Below are positions 47,656-58,680 of a DNA stretch of 64,000 nt, in pieces. Numbering within the stretch: position 1 is the first letter of the stretch; the number at the start of each line of letters is the position of its first letter. The DNA is from Entoloma clypeatum (Eukaryota; Basidiomycota; Agaricomycetes; Agaricales; Entolomataceae): NCBI GenBank assembly GCA_963565915.1, contig OY751485.1:434001-498000 (forward strand), in the 5' to 3' direction. The notes beneath the pieces were generated by a model that did no database searches, was not told the origin of the DNA, and saw nothing but the letters and a program-made list of their open reading frames with translations. The position numbers were made by a program, and so were the translations under genes.

Positions 47656-48745
47656 TATGAATGCGACAGTGAGGAGAGAGAGGTGAATCCAAAAATGACA
47701 GCAATCGTGGATTATAAGTCGTACAGGCCTGGGCTGAGGGAGCGTGGCAGTGTGTACATGTTTCATACTACGTAGCAACCGTTTTCACAGTTGTGTACGC
47801 ACTCCACTGGAGATTTCACAGTGGTCGGAAACCTTTCATAACCGCGTTCAAGACAAAATGGGTGGGGAAAAGCCTACAGTACGATCGCAAGAAAGTGAAC
47901 TTGATCACAACAGGGATCAGAGTGACTAGGCTTGGAACGACCTGCGGCGAAAGTGGAAAAAAGTATTCCAAAAGCAAAATGTTCACATGAATACTTGCTT
48001 GGGGGCCTTTCCTGGGAAATTACTCACCGTTGTCAGGAGTGATGCACATCTCGAAGTTCGTCGTGATACACCCAGGACATTTGGGCGCTCCAGAATGGAA
48101 GTTGATATATGGGAGGAAAAGTCCAAAAGAGGCCTTGAGGCCTGAGAACGCCACGGCGCATTTCGCGGCGCGATGATTGTACATCGGATTCTGAAAAGAA
48201 TGTGCATCTGTAAAACCCGAGGGAAACGGGTCTGAACTGGGCAAGATCGTCGAGGTGGTCGATTGATTTGTTCGATCCGATCTTCCTGAAATTTCCTGAA
48301 ATGGTCGACGAGCCCCTTGCTTTGCCACCAGAACACGGACCATTTCAGGAAATTCCGGGATACAGATCATTAGATTTTTTTTTTCGCTCAATGTGAACAT
48401 TGTGAACAAATGATGATGTAATACTATATGTCGCCGTTCGGGGATCTCCGTCTCAAATTCAATCGCGCAGCTTGACGATCTTGCCCATTTCAGACCCGTT
48501 TCCCCTCGAGTTTTACAGATGCACATTCTTTTCATAATCCGAATGATATCAGGACGCAGGATCCTCATTTTCAAGACGATCAAAATTAGTAGTCTGTCCG
48601 TTGTGGCAGGTCGGAATTTCTAGCAATTTGATTGCCCAACATCATCTTAGTGGTCGAGTGGCAAAGGTTGGGGATTATCATAAACTCTCCCCGAGTCGGA
48701 ACTGCAGCGAAGAATATCCATTGACCAATCATAATCCGACAGCAG
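47656..48745. other. Spacer between L5 and L6 with a foldback
   Basis: 47690-47890 repeats the L6 upstream region (49437-49650). A minus-strand frame at about 48230-47996 has a Cys-rich end (CPGCITTNFEMCITPDN) before a GTGAGT donor. A broken copy lies at about 49770-49660, so it may be one exon of another duplicated small gene. No full model could be made. Confidence 0.35.
48183..48543. repeat. Inverted repeat with about 70-bp arms
   Basis: Arms 48183-48253 and 48474-48543 are near-perfect inverted copies (shared words GAATGTGCATCTG and CAAGATCGTC). A shorter inner inverted pair (CCTGAAATGGTC / GACCATTTCAGG) lies between. It looks like a foldback element or the scar of an inverted duplication. 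No target duplication identified. Confidence 0.7.
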
Positions 48746-49405
48746 TTAGGCCGAGTGAGCCACTGGTCATTACAAAGTCAATGGCTCATCCTCACGGCAT
48801 GCAATAAGGTGCAGATACTCACATCGGATGAAGTTCCAGTGCTGAATCGGAAGATTCTGGGGCTTGGTGAACATCAGGACCGCACCGTCAGAAGGACCAG
48901 ATGGTTGAAGGACGAAATTTGTGACAGTGTTGTCGAAGATCCTGTGATGCAGAAAATGCATAAGCGAAAAATCATAGAAGAGCACCGCACGACGCTACAC
49001 ATAATGCCCTGTTTTGTCGATCGTGCGTATAAACCAATCGAAGGGTTTTTCGGAGGTGGTCAATTTGTGTTTGGCATCCACAGCAAGGTACCTCTTATTT
49101 GCGACGTTTCTGAGGCTATTTGTCACGTTTCCTTTGGCATCAACAGCGATTCCAACTGTCCACTATATGACAGAAAGCAATCCATCATCAGCCACGACTA
49201 GCAGGCAAGGACATACCTCCCGGGTACCGAGACTACTGCCTTTGTGCGAACCAACAACTATGTCAAGATAAAACAAGTGTTAGGTGACGGTCGACGGAGA
49301 GTAAAAGGACATCCCACCAATGCCAGAACCTGTGAGACTGATGTATTGTGTGTTGTAGGCCGCAGACTGAATGAGGTAGACACCGGAGCTGGGAGCAACG
49401 CCCAT
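48746..49405 (-). CDS. Ricin-B-type beta-trefoil lectin L6
   Basis: Five exons: 49405-49318, 49257-49217, 49162-48999, 48941-48823 and 48762-48746, total 429 nt, 142 aa, open. It is the closest relative of L5 (same MG-AP-SSGVY N-terminus). The first QxW is changed to RE|W; the second is intact (IQHW). The last exon is longer than in the others (ends LAHSA). ATTATAAG at 49456-49463 lies about 51 bp upstream of the ATG. Confidence 0.78.
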
Positions 49406-50466
49406 TACGAATGCGATGAGGAGAGAGGTGAATCTAGAAATGACAGCAATCGTGGATTATAAGTCGTACAGACTGAGGCCGAAGGAGCGTGGCAGTGTGT
49501 ACACTGGCATATTTCATACTGCGTGGTAACCCTTTGCACGGTTGTGTACACACTCCACTGAAGATTCACAGCGGTTGTAAACCCTTCATAACCGCGTTCA
49601 ACAGCCAGAACGGCTGGGGGGAAGCCTACAGTACGCTCGCAACGCAGCGAACTTAATCGGGAATACTCGCTGTTGTCAGGGGTGTACCAATGATGGAGAA
49701 CAGCTTATTCGAAGTTCCCCGTGATACGTGTCTCAAAGAGTACGGGTTGAAATTTGAAATTTGTATGGGTGCCGAAGATCTCGAGAAAGTGGACGAGGCC
49801 TAAGGCGCTCTGGAATTCGTGTGATGTTGCTTGGACCTGCGGTAAGTGGCGGTCACGGTCGTACCTGAGTCCTTGTACTTCGTTTCGAGTGGTGCTTCTT
49901 CAGATCTCAGGCCTCAGGCCTCATACTCCAAAGAAAGCGAGGGATCTGGGTGCGAAGATCGTACTACCCGAAGTTGAACCGAACTGCTGCCACGGCGATT
50001 CGGAAGGTCCGCGTCCTGCTTGTCCCAGTGATTCTTCGATGAACGTACTGCAAGGACGTTTAGTATTGTGGAAACCACGGTCACAGAGTACTTATATGTG
50101 AACCATCGTCAGGATGCAGACTAGTATTGGAAAAGGAGTGCCAGGTTTGTTCAAGGTCTCAACTTTTTCTCCCACGTACCGTGACTGCTGCTTCCATTCT
50201 GGCCCGAAAGTCCATTGCCTATCGCGGCCCCCTATAGTTTACCTGTGAATACATCATGACTTGGATAATTCGTCACGTCAATTTGATGCACTCGGGCCGA
50301 CGAAACGCAAGACCTGGCCTCACTGTGTACGACCACGAAAATACCCTTTTCCCCCTTTCCTCCGTCATCCTTCCCTGCCTTCATATCTCTCAGGCGTTGG
50401 TTCGCTGGTTCCCTAACCTGACTCGACCCTTCCGTGAGGAGGTAGTATAAGACTATCTACAGGATA
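49406..50466. other. Upstream of L6; unassigned
   Basis: 49437-49680 is the L6 promoter copy of the L5 unit. 49754-50101 (+) is an open frame of 115 codons without signature and with unconvincing composition. No gene is called. Confidence 0.4.
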
Positions 50467-50871
50467 ATGCGACCAAACAACCTTCCCGATATGCGATTTC
50501 CCCAGGCTCTCATCCTATCTATTGCCCTTTGGGTTACAATCATAGTGCTGGCCTCGCCGGTGCCTCATCGTGAGCTCTTGCGTTTCTGGTATTATATCTA
50601 TAGCTAATGGCTACGGAATGAAGGGCATTCGCCAATACCCGATGGTGGGCTCTTTTTTTTTGCATGAGTCTCTGACGTCGATCGAGAAAATAGATGATGG
50701 GAAACCGCCAACAGTGTGCAGATCTAGTACGTTTTTTCTCCGCGACTACTACCTCTCAGTAACTGAGCGCTGATTCCAAAATACAGGCATGCGGCCTTGT
50801 CGTGAGTTTTTATTGTTGTACAGAGGTACCTTTGACAGAGAACTGATCACTTTCTAGTGATCAATTGGTAG
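50467..50871 (+). CDS. Possible small secreted protein
   Basis: A possible four-exon model is 50467-50569, 50604-50726, 50787-50801 and 50858-50871, giving 84 aa with consistent phases (1, 1, 1). The first exon encodes a clear hydrophobic signal-like segment (ALILSIALWVTIIVLASP). The rest has two cysteines and no known domain. The weak point is intron 1, only 34 nt, shorter than the 47-70 nt seen elsewhere here. Without splicing the frame ends 15 codons later. Treat as tentative. Confidence 0.35.
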
Positions 50872-51291
50872 TTGACATACAATACATGGAATGCTGGTAG
50901 GCTCACCATTATTCCTCACATAATTGCACACACATTTGCAAGGGGGTGTCGGAACGCGACTGCAGCAACATACGTCGGACTTTAGGTACCTATCGACATT
51001 TTCGACTAGAATTCATCAGCAAACTCAGGCTCCTAAAACCATCCTCTCGTACAGCTTACTATACCACCCTTTATCCGAAAACCATAGCACGTGCTCCATA
51101 TGTCACATGTTTCCGAGTTCGAGTTTACGAGAAGTCGGCTTTTCCAGACGACCCATGCCAAACTTTTTCGAGATTTTTGATCGATTGATGACATTGTTGT
51201 TATTTGTTTGACACATTGATGGCCTAGAACCGACTGACAAGCTGCTGCCCTCGTCCAACGACCACGTCTCCTGCCCAACGGCCTCTCCTCG
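50872..51291. other. Spacer before the solo LTR
   Basis: Short open frames only (largest 95 codons at 50924-51211, no signature). No repeat ends are recognised. Confidence 0.4.
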
Positions 51292-51880
51292 TGTTAAGTA
51301 GGTGAAAAGTTGGAGCTTCGTCAGAGTCCATTGGAGGTCGGACATAGGACTGAGACTGGAGCGAAACTCTGGAAATGCGGAGGAACAACAAAGGGGAGGG
51401 ATGTGGCTTCAACATATGTGTTGCACCGCCGTTTGTTGGATAAGGTGTCCCAATTCCAGGAGGTTGGAGGAGAGGTTGGAGGTGTGGAGGTTCTTGGAGA
51501 GATCTTGGTGAGGGACACGCTGACATGGAAATGGTTGAACGATGTCGGAGTTGTGACTTGGACACAGTACTGAGCTCGTCGAAGGGTAACAATGGAGGAG
51601 GAGCAGAAGATGATGATGTTGTCGGTGTATTGTGCCATGGCGAGGATCTCTGGCATGAACTGAGAGTAGAGGAGTGAACTTGGTTGATATTTGAACCGAG
51701 GAACTACAGGTATGGTACAAGCTTAAATATCTAAATGTGATCACTTTACGGAGATGGTCAGAGTAGGTCCGGAGTTGTGGCGTAAGTTGCCAGTGACTGT
51801 ATCGAACATCGGAGATGTCGGTCAACGGACCATGTGGAAAAGGCGATGCATAAGTAAATGGGAATATGGATATGAAATGC

Positions 51881-52189
51881 TGTTGAAGTTCCACCTGGGC
51901 GCTAGCCACAGATGTACTGAGCAACACAGCTACAGTGGAAGTACTCTACTCTACCGTTCTAGTCACTTACTTGGTTGAGAAGGGTGGGGCTGGTGAGAGC
52001 GGTTGAGGCTGGTAAGAGCGATGGAGCTGGTTAAGAGTCAAGAGACAACTTGTTGATATTGACAGTTTCCTGGTCTTATATACCGTACTACTGTTTGTAC
52101 CAACCAAACAAGTATGTAATGAAGATATGTAAAGGTCATGTGATGTAATCTAATCTAATCTAATCTACGTGATGGGAAAAGTTTCAACA
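51881..52189 (-). repeat. 3' LTR of copia C2
   Basis: 309 bp; differs from the 5' copy at two CpG positions. Confidence 0.92.
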
Positions 52190-52264
52190 CCCCCCCATAT
52201 TTAGTACATACTTCTAAATACATCTTACTTTTTCCCACATATATATAGGTACTTTTGTTTTCGC

Positions 52265-55200
52265 CTAGTTCTTTATCAGTCCGAAGTACGGGATAAACTT
52301 GGAAAAAAGGATTTTCCCCAGATTCTTAGTCAAAAGGTCTGCAGGGTTATTCACTCCTTCGATGAATTCGACCGTAATAATTCCTTCGGAGACTTTTTCT
52401 CTGACGAAGTGGAATCGCACGTCAATGTGCTTGGATTGCTTCTCAGTTACAGGGTTGGATGCGATAAAGACGGAGCCGTTGTTATCTCCGTAGATCGGTA
52501 CTGATCCGATCTGCATTCCAAGTTCGGCAAGCATGCTTCTCAGCCATGTTGCTGCGCGACTGCAATCTGATAGCGCCATATACTCTGCTTCTGTAGAAGA
52601 GAGGGCGATGGTCTTTTGCGCCGATGATACCCATGTTATCGCTCCAGACGCCAGTGATATGAAGAAGCCGGTGGTAGACCTTCTCGTGTTTTCATCTGAC
52701 GCCCAGTCGGAGTCTGTGAATGCATAGATCCCTTTCCCTGAGTCCCCATCGTACATGATCGCGTAATTTTTCGTTGCCTTCAAATATCTGCAAATATCCC
52801 TAGCCACCTCTAAATGGCGTTTGGTGGGATTTGCGGAAAATTGGGACATTTTGATTACAGCAAAGCAGATGTCAGGCCTCGTTCCAATCATCAGATATAG
52901 GAGTGATCCGATGACGGATTGGTACTTAGATCGGAGTTCCGCATTGGGTTCATCTTCGGACGCCATGGGTTTGTAGCCCGTAGGAAGTGGGGTATGGGTG
53001 GCATTAGATTCGCTCATCCCCATGCGTGCCAGAATTTTCTCAAGGCAAGGTACTTGATCAATGAAGATCCTCTTCCCACGTTGCCTTATTTGGATTGAGA
53101 GAAATTCCTTTGGTTCCCCATCGGGCACTAGGTGACCTAGGTCCCTACATTCCCATGTTGTCATGAAGGCCTTCTTCTTTTCTAGCGTATATTCCCGGTT
53201 TGTGCCGAGAAAAGCAGAGTCATCGACATAGATGACGGCAATTACAATTTCCCCGTTGGTACTTTTGTGAATGAATACTCCCGCATCGGAGTGAAGCCGG
53301 ACAAAGCCGAGCTTTTTCATGGAGGAATCAAGTTCCCTCCACCAGGCTAATGCGGCCTGCTTAAGTCCATATAGAGCTTTGAATAGTTGGTACACGAGGT
53401 GTTCTTTCCCTTTTACTATGTAGCCCTCAGGCTGTCGCATATAGATGACTTCACGGAGCGTTCCATAGAGGAAGGCTGATGAGACGTCCAATAGAGTCAT
53501 GAACCACCCTTCAAGGGCTGTCAATGCCAGTATTAGCCGGACGGTTTCATATCTTACGACTGGTGAGAAGATCTGATCAAAGTCGATCCCTTCTACTTGT
53601 GAAAATCCTTTTGCGACGAGGCGTGCTTTCAGGCACCCGTCGGATTTTTCATTGTAAACCCATTTGTTCCTTAGAGCTTTCCTCCCTTCAGGCAGGGGTA
53701 CTAGCTCCGTGATCACCCCGCGGCGTTTGAGCATATCTAGCTCTTTACGTTCAGCCGCATACCAGTCTTCTTTATTTGGAAGAGGGTATATGTCTTTATG
53801 GGACATGTCGACAATGCCAACTTGGACTGATATTGCCTCCATCAGGAGGTCATTCATCCATGCCGTTTGACCGCCCAGTCTCCGTCTTCGATCTAATTTT
53901 TCAAGATCAGACGCTGGAGTGTCTTCCCCATAGATGCTTCCTGGCATCTTCCGAACTCGTCGTTCCCTGATCGGTCGATCTGGTACTTGCTCGGGTTCCG
54001 GAGTGGGTACTCGCGGTTCGTCATCAGGCTCACTGGCAGGCAATTCGTTGTCTGATTCAGGTTGATCCTGTTCAATGGGAAGTGGGTCATGAGGTGTTTC
54101 GTTGTGACTTTCGTCGTCGTTGCTGCCAGGGATGAGATCCTCAAACTCATCAGCCGGCTCTGGGTTTTCCATTTCTGGGTGGTTTTCTGGCAACGGGTCG
54201 ATGTGGCATCTAGGGTACTTGCTTTCATCAAAGATAGCTTTCCCGCCCATGAAAATCGTGTTAGTCTCAGGATCCATGAAGCGGTATCCTTTGACCCCTG
54301 GTTTCGATCCGAGATAAATCATCAATCGAGATCTTGACTCCAGGGAGTTTCTGCGTTTTTCTTTTGGGATATATACGTATGCTTGGCATCCGAAGACTCT
54401 GACGCTAGACATGTCGGGGATCTCATTGGTCACCCTGAAGTAAGGGGTTTTCCATTCAAGACGCTGCATGGGGGTTCTGTTGTAGAGAAATGCTGCGTGT
54501 TCCAAACAGAATTCCCACCACATGGGCGGTAAGCATGCATCGAAGCGCAATGCCTGAGATTTTTCCCATAGTGTTCGATTGATCCTTTCTGCTCTACCAT
54601 TCTGCTGGTGCTGATATGGGAGCGTGACATCGATCAGAATTCCATGATCGGCAAGTACATCCTTGTATTCGTCAAATTCTCCACCTCCATCAACCCGCCA
54701 CTTTTTAGGGGTAGCGGCAAATTGATTCTGGATCATCGCAAGGAATTGTTTCAGCGCCGTGATGGCGCCTGACTTCTTCCTAAGCAAGACGACCCAGACA
54801 TGGGATGAAAAATCGTCCAAAAAGGTAAGGAAATATTTGTACTTATGGTACGATGCCGTGGATATCTGCTTCAAATCCGAATGGATCAAATCAAAGGGTT
54901 TGACAGCCCTTGTCGTCGAGTTAGGATAAGATTGATTCGGCATTTTCCCTTTTAGACACCCCGTGCAGTTTTCCTGTGATTTCTCATGTACTAACGTCCT
55001 GGGTACTCCTTTGGTACTAGTGGGAATTTTATTAAGTGCCTGGTCATTTGGGTGGCCAAGACGTTTATGCCAGGTTTCAACAGTGATTTCGCTAGAGATC
55101 GCGTGGATTTGGTCATAGCGTATTTCAGTGTCTAACCAGTAAATGGTTTGTCCGATGAAATGAGGCAAAAACTGTATTTTGTTCAGCCCTTTAGAGATAT

Positions 55201-56992
55201 TAATTTCTCCGCGCATTCCATCAACTTTGTAACCATGGTTAAGGAAGACGCCTAGGGACAATAGACGTGTGTCCATATCCGGAATATAAAATACCGGTCG
55301 TAGGAGATGGGTTTTAGTTTCCCCATTCAGGGTATGCCGTACTGGAACGGCCCCAACTCCGAGAATTTCCAGTTTCTTTCCCTTTGCAGCTGTTTGGACA
55401 AATCACTTAGCCTTGAGAGGCCTGTAATACGCGAAGTCTTTGAACTCATGGGTAAAGTGTAATGATGCGCCGGAATCTAAGATCCACTGAGCGCGTTCTT
55501 TCTCTTTGCAGTGTGTGCAGGACGCAAAATGTTTGGTATATTTTTTGTACAGATCATCGCTAAAGAGATCTATACTATCTGCATCGGTACTGGCTAATAT
55601 ATATTCAAACGTCTGTGCGTGATTATTAGCATTTCCCATTTGGTCAAGTTTGAGAGAAGGATGTGACGAACCGTCAAGTTCGATCAGCCCATCCTCAAAC
55701 TGTTCCGGCCCCATTCGCTCGCTTTGATGGTCTATGTCCATCATCCCTAGCGATTCTTCTATCGACGGGGCTACGCGACGCTGTTTAGCCGGCCTTTCGT
55801 CGATTTCAGGAATGATGGTGTCTAGGATACGAAGATTCGATCCTGAGGGGCGAGCACCAATGCCGCGCGCGAGTTTGCGGACATGGTTGTTCTTTTTCCA
55901 CACGGATGGTTTTCCAGAAGGAAGCCCGGTGTACTGTGACGGAGGGGGGTTCATTCTTTGCAGGAGCGACTGCATCTTTGCAGAATCGGGCTGTGCGGTA
56001 CTTGTCGTTTTCCCACGACCAGTGACGGTGGTGAAGGATGGCGGCGGAAGAGGAGGGAAGTGGATGGCGGGAGCAACAAACTCAACCGTTTCTTCCACAT
56101 GGTCGGACGTGTTGTCCGCATTGTTAGCGCTTTTCTTCTGATTGCGCCAACGTCCCTTTCCCTTCTTCTTCTCAGAAGCGGTACTTGGGTCGGCCGAGTT
56201 GGGCTGCTCGTCAGCATCGTTCTGCGAGGTACTTGGCTTCTGCTGCCTTTCCCATTTGGGGTCCTGCCCCTTTCGCTTTGTCCCGGAGATTTTCCGGGCC
56301 TGCTCGTTGGACGTACGAGTGGACCCAATCGAATACTTGCGCCGGTATTCTGATATGATGCTTTCCGCGACGGCTTTGTATGTGAAGTCGTCGGCGTCAT
56401 AGACCTGAAAGAGGGCAGTGGAGAGTGACGACCAGGCGTCGGGAATTGCATTTGCCAGGATCATTGCCTGCATCAGATCGGGGACATCAAAGTTCGAATC
56501 GGCGAGCCAAGCGAAAAGAGACCCCAAGCGTTCAATTTCAGGGACGGGGTCACGTCCAGAGAGCTTGTAGGTGGCGGCGGCCTTGAAGTCGCCGAAGATG
56601 ACGGCCGGGGATACCTTGGAGTAGGCATCTTTTAATGACTTCCAGGACTCTTTTGAGGAAGTGGCGTCCTTGATGTGGCGTCTGATCGCCTCGGAGACCT
56701 TCAGGCGTATCGCCCCAAGAGCTACGTCGTCGTCCCTGATCCAGGCTTTTTCTTCCTTGCGGAAGCCGGGCTGGTCGACTGTGGTGGCCAGCACAGGGGG
56801 AGCAGTAGCAGTGGCCCCAGGGGTGGAGACTGTGGTGGTGAAGTCGGCGATGACAGGGCGGGGGATGTCGCCAGAAACAAAGCGCCAGACTCCTTGATGG
56901 AGGAGGTAAGACTTCATTTTCTCGGCCCAGCTCCGGTAGTCGATGCCGTCAAAGGCAGTGATTGTGTCGAGGGCAGAACGAGAGGTAGACAT
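52265..56992 (-). pseudogene. Gag-pol polyprotein of copia C2, one nonsense codon
   Basis: A single frame of 1,576 codons from ATG 56992 to TAG 52265-52267, broken only by a TGA at 55403-55405 where C1 and C3 have CGA. Gag (UBN2-like core, residues 1-200) is followed by a Lys/Arg-rich segment but no CCHC zinc knuckle. A CTHC pair precedes the protease (DSGASLHFT, about residue 507). Integrase has HKRLGHP, CTGCLKGK, RVDGGGEF and GRAERINRT. RT has LDVSSAFLYG and YVDDSAF. RNase H has TDSDWAS, TEAEYMALSD and the C-terminal KHIDVRFHF block. Apart from the one stop it appears intact. Confidence 0.93.
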
Positions 56993-57353
56993 TGTGAATG
57001 AATCTAAAAAGGGTTCTCAATCAGTGATGTGTTATGAATATGATTCGAGAAAACAATTGAATGATTCCTTATGACATATTCCCTTCAGGAATAGCGGTCA
57101 TGGGAAAACCCTTTATATGTCAGAAACGTATAAGGTGCGATCAACGTTTCCACATGGAGTGTACTAGGTCAATCCCCTTAGGGACGTCTCATGACAGGTA
57201 CTTGTCGTAATGACGTTCCCAGGTTCATGTGTGAAGAAGTAAGACTCAGAACCTAGATCTTTCGATCGGTTCTTCGCCAGCCAGGGTAGAGTGGGCAGGT
57301 ACTCGCTGTTGCCAGCGTTTCCCAAGTCCCTCTGCTATCCGGGGCCCATAACC

Positions 57354-57662
57354 TGTTGAAGTTCCACCTGGGCGCTAGCCACAGATGTACTGAGCAACAC
57401 AGCTACAGTGGAAGTACTCTACTCTACCATTCTAGTCACTTACTTGGTTGAGAAGGGTGGGGCTGGTGAGAGCGGTTGAGGCTGGTAAGAGCGATGGAGC
57501 TGGTTAAGAGTCAAGAGACAACTTGTTGATATTGACAGTTTCCTGGTCTTATATACCGTACTACTGTTTGTACCAACCAAACAAGTATGTAATGAAGATA
57601 TGTAAAGGTCACGTGATGTAATCTAATCTAATCTAATCTACGTGATGGGAAAAGTTTCAACA
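57354..57662 (-). repeat. 5' LTR of copia C2
   Basis: 309 bp with the TATATAAGACCAGG core near 57545. Confidence 0.92.
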
Positions 57663-57844
57663 AATGCAAGATGGCAACATGCGGAGATGCAGAGGTAACA
57701 GATGTCCAGAATGTTGGAGGACAATCAGAGTGGATCAGAGACTCAGAGATGGATATAACACCTCGCTAGACTGGCCGTGGTCAGGTTCGGTTTGAGCAGT
57801 GGCTGAACCTGGACTGGACCTCAGGTTCAGGTCCAGTTCGGGTT

Positions 57845-58056
57845 AGCAGTGTGGATTTTGGCAAGGAGACGAGGCAACACACTCCCTGGTGATGGAACAG
57901 TGCCGCAAGAGGATCAGCAGTGTGGATTTGCACGAGGACACAAGGCAACACACATACTGGTTGTGGAACAGCGCCGCAGGGTAGTCAGGAGCATGGATTT
58001 TGGCAAGGAGATGAGATAATATATTTCCTTGTGATGGAATAGCGTTGTAGTTAGCA
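57845..58056 (+). repeat. Tandem repeat, three units of about 71 bp
   Basis: Units 57845-57915, 57916-57986 and 57987-58056 share AGCAGTGTGGATTT, CAAGGAG and TGGAACAG words. Units 1 and 2 are most alike; unit 3 is more diverged. No coding potential. Confidence 0.8.
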
Positions 58057-58680
58057 GAACTCTTAACGTTAATGGGCATCGACAGTGGGGGGCATGTGCA
58101 TACGAAAACAGTGCATGGGCTCAGATGTGCTTGCTTGGTTGTTATTGTGGACAGTAGTGTGTCGAGGTGATATGGATGGCTTGTCGTCCATAGAAATCAG
58201 TCAAAGGCAACGGCATGGACAGCCGTTGTCGAATTGCAAAGAAAAGGGGCGACGGACCTTCATTGCCAACCACAAACATACTAACCAGCACATTCCAATT
58301 GCAGTAGGCAATCCCCGTCTGCCCTCATATTCCCTCAATGATACACCCCTTCCGTGGTGTGTCAAATTGAATTTGAAGGCGAAAGCAATGATGAAAATCA
58401 TTGTTACTGCATGTCCATTGAGTCGGACGAGGACAGTTCCTCGTTCTTGTGTTCGGAAGGCCAACACGACATGTTGGCGCAGGCAGAAAGAAAAGCCATT
58501 GATGGGCAAACACCTGTTGATGGTGGTGGAATGCTGTTCATTGGCTGTGAGAAATTTGTCAATATTCCAAAAGAGGTAAGGATGATTGATACAAACACAT
58601 CCATCGATCTCATCTCTTCTGGCCCCCGTCGAAGTTTTGCCAAAATGCGGAGGTCGGTTCGGGTTCTCCCAAGTGGCAAG
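58057..58680 (+). other. Frame-shifted coding-like region
   Basis: Two overlapping + strand frames, 58085-58579 and 58354-58692, are protein-like in succession. The second contains an acidic stretch around SIESDEDSSSFLCSEG. This pattern suggests an old coding region with a frameshift, possibly a transposon. No family is recognised. It ends where the chromovirus LTR fragment begins. Confidence 0.3.

Larger units (their letters stand above)
51881..57662 (-). mobile_element. Ty1/copia retrotransposon C2 (nearly intact)
   Basis: 5,782 bp with 309-bp LTRs (51881-52189 and 57354-57662) and a perfect duplication AATGC (51876-51880, 57663-57667). The LTRs differ at two positions only, both CpG transitions, so insertion was recent. 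The primer site GGTTATGGGCCCCGG (initiator-Met half-tRNA type) adjoins the 5' LTR at 57339-57353; the purine tract ATGGGGGGG precedes the 3' LTR. Confidence 0.93.
51292..57760. mobile_element. Solo LTR, family R, copy 2, split by copia C2
   Basis: Same family as 39243-39955. Perfect 5-bp duplication CCTCG (51287-51291, 57761-57765). The LTR halves are 51292-51880 and 57668-57760. Compared with copy 1, most differences are C-to-T or G-to-A at CpG sites. Confidence 0.85.

Noticed and set aside
55403..55405. Programmed stop readthrough between Gag-protease and integrase in C2
   Set aside because: C1 and C3 have CGA at this codon; a CpG transition is the simpler explanation.
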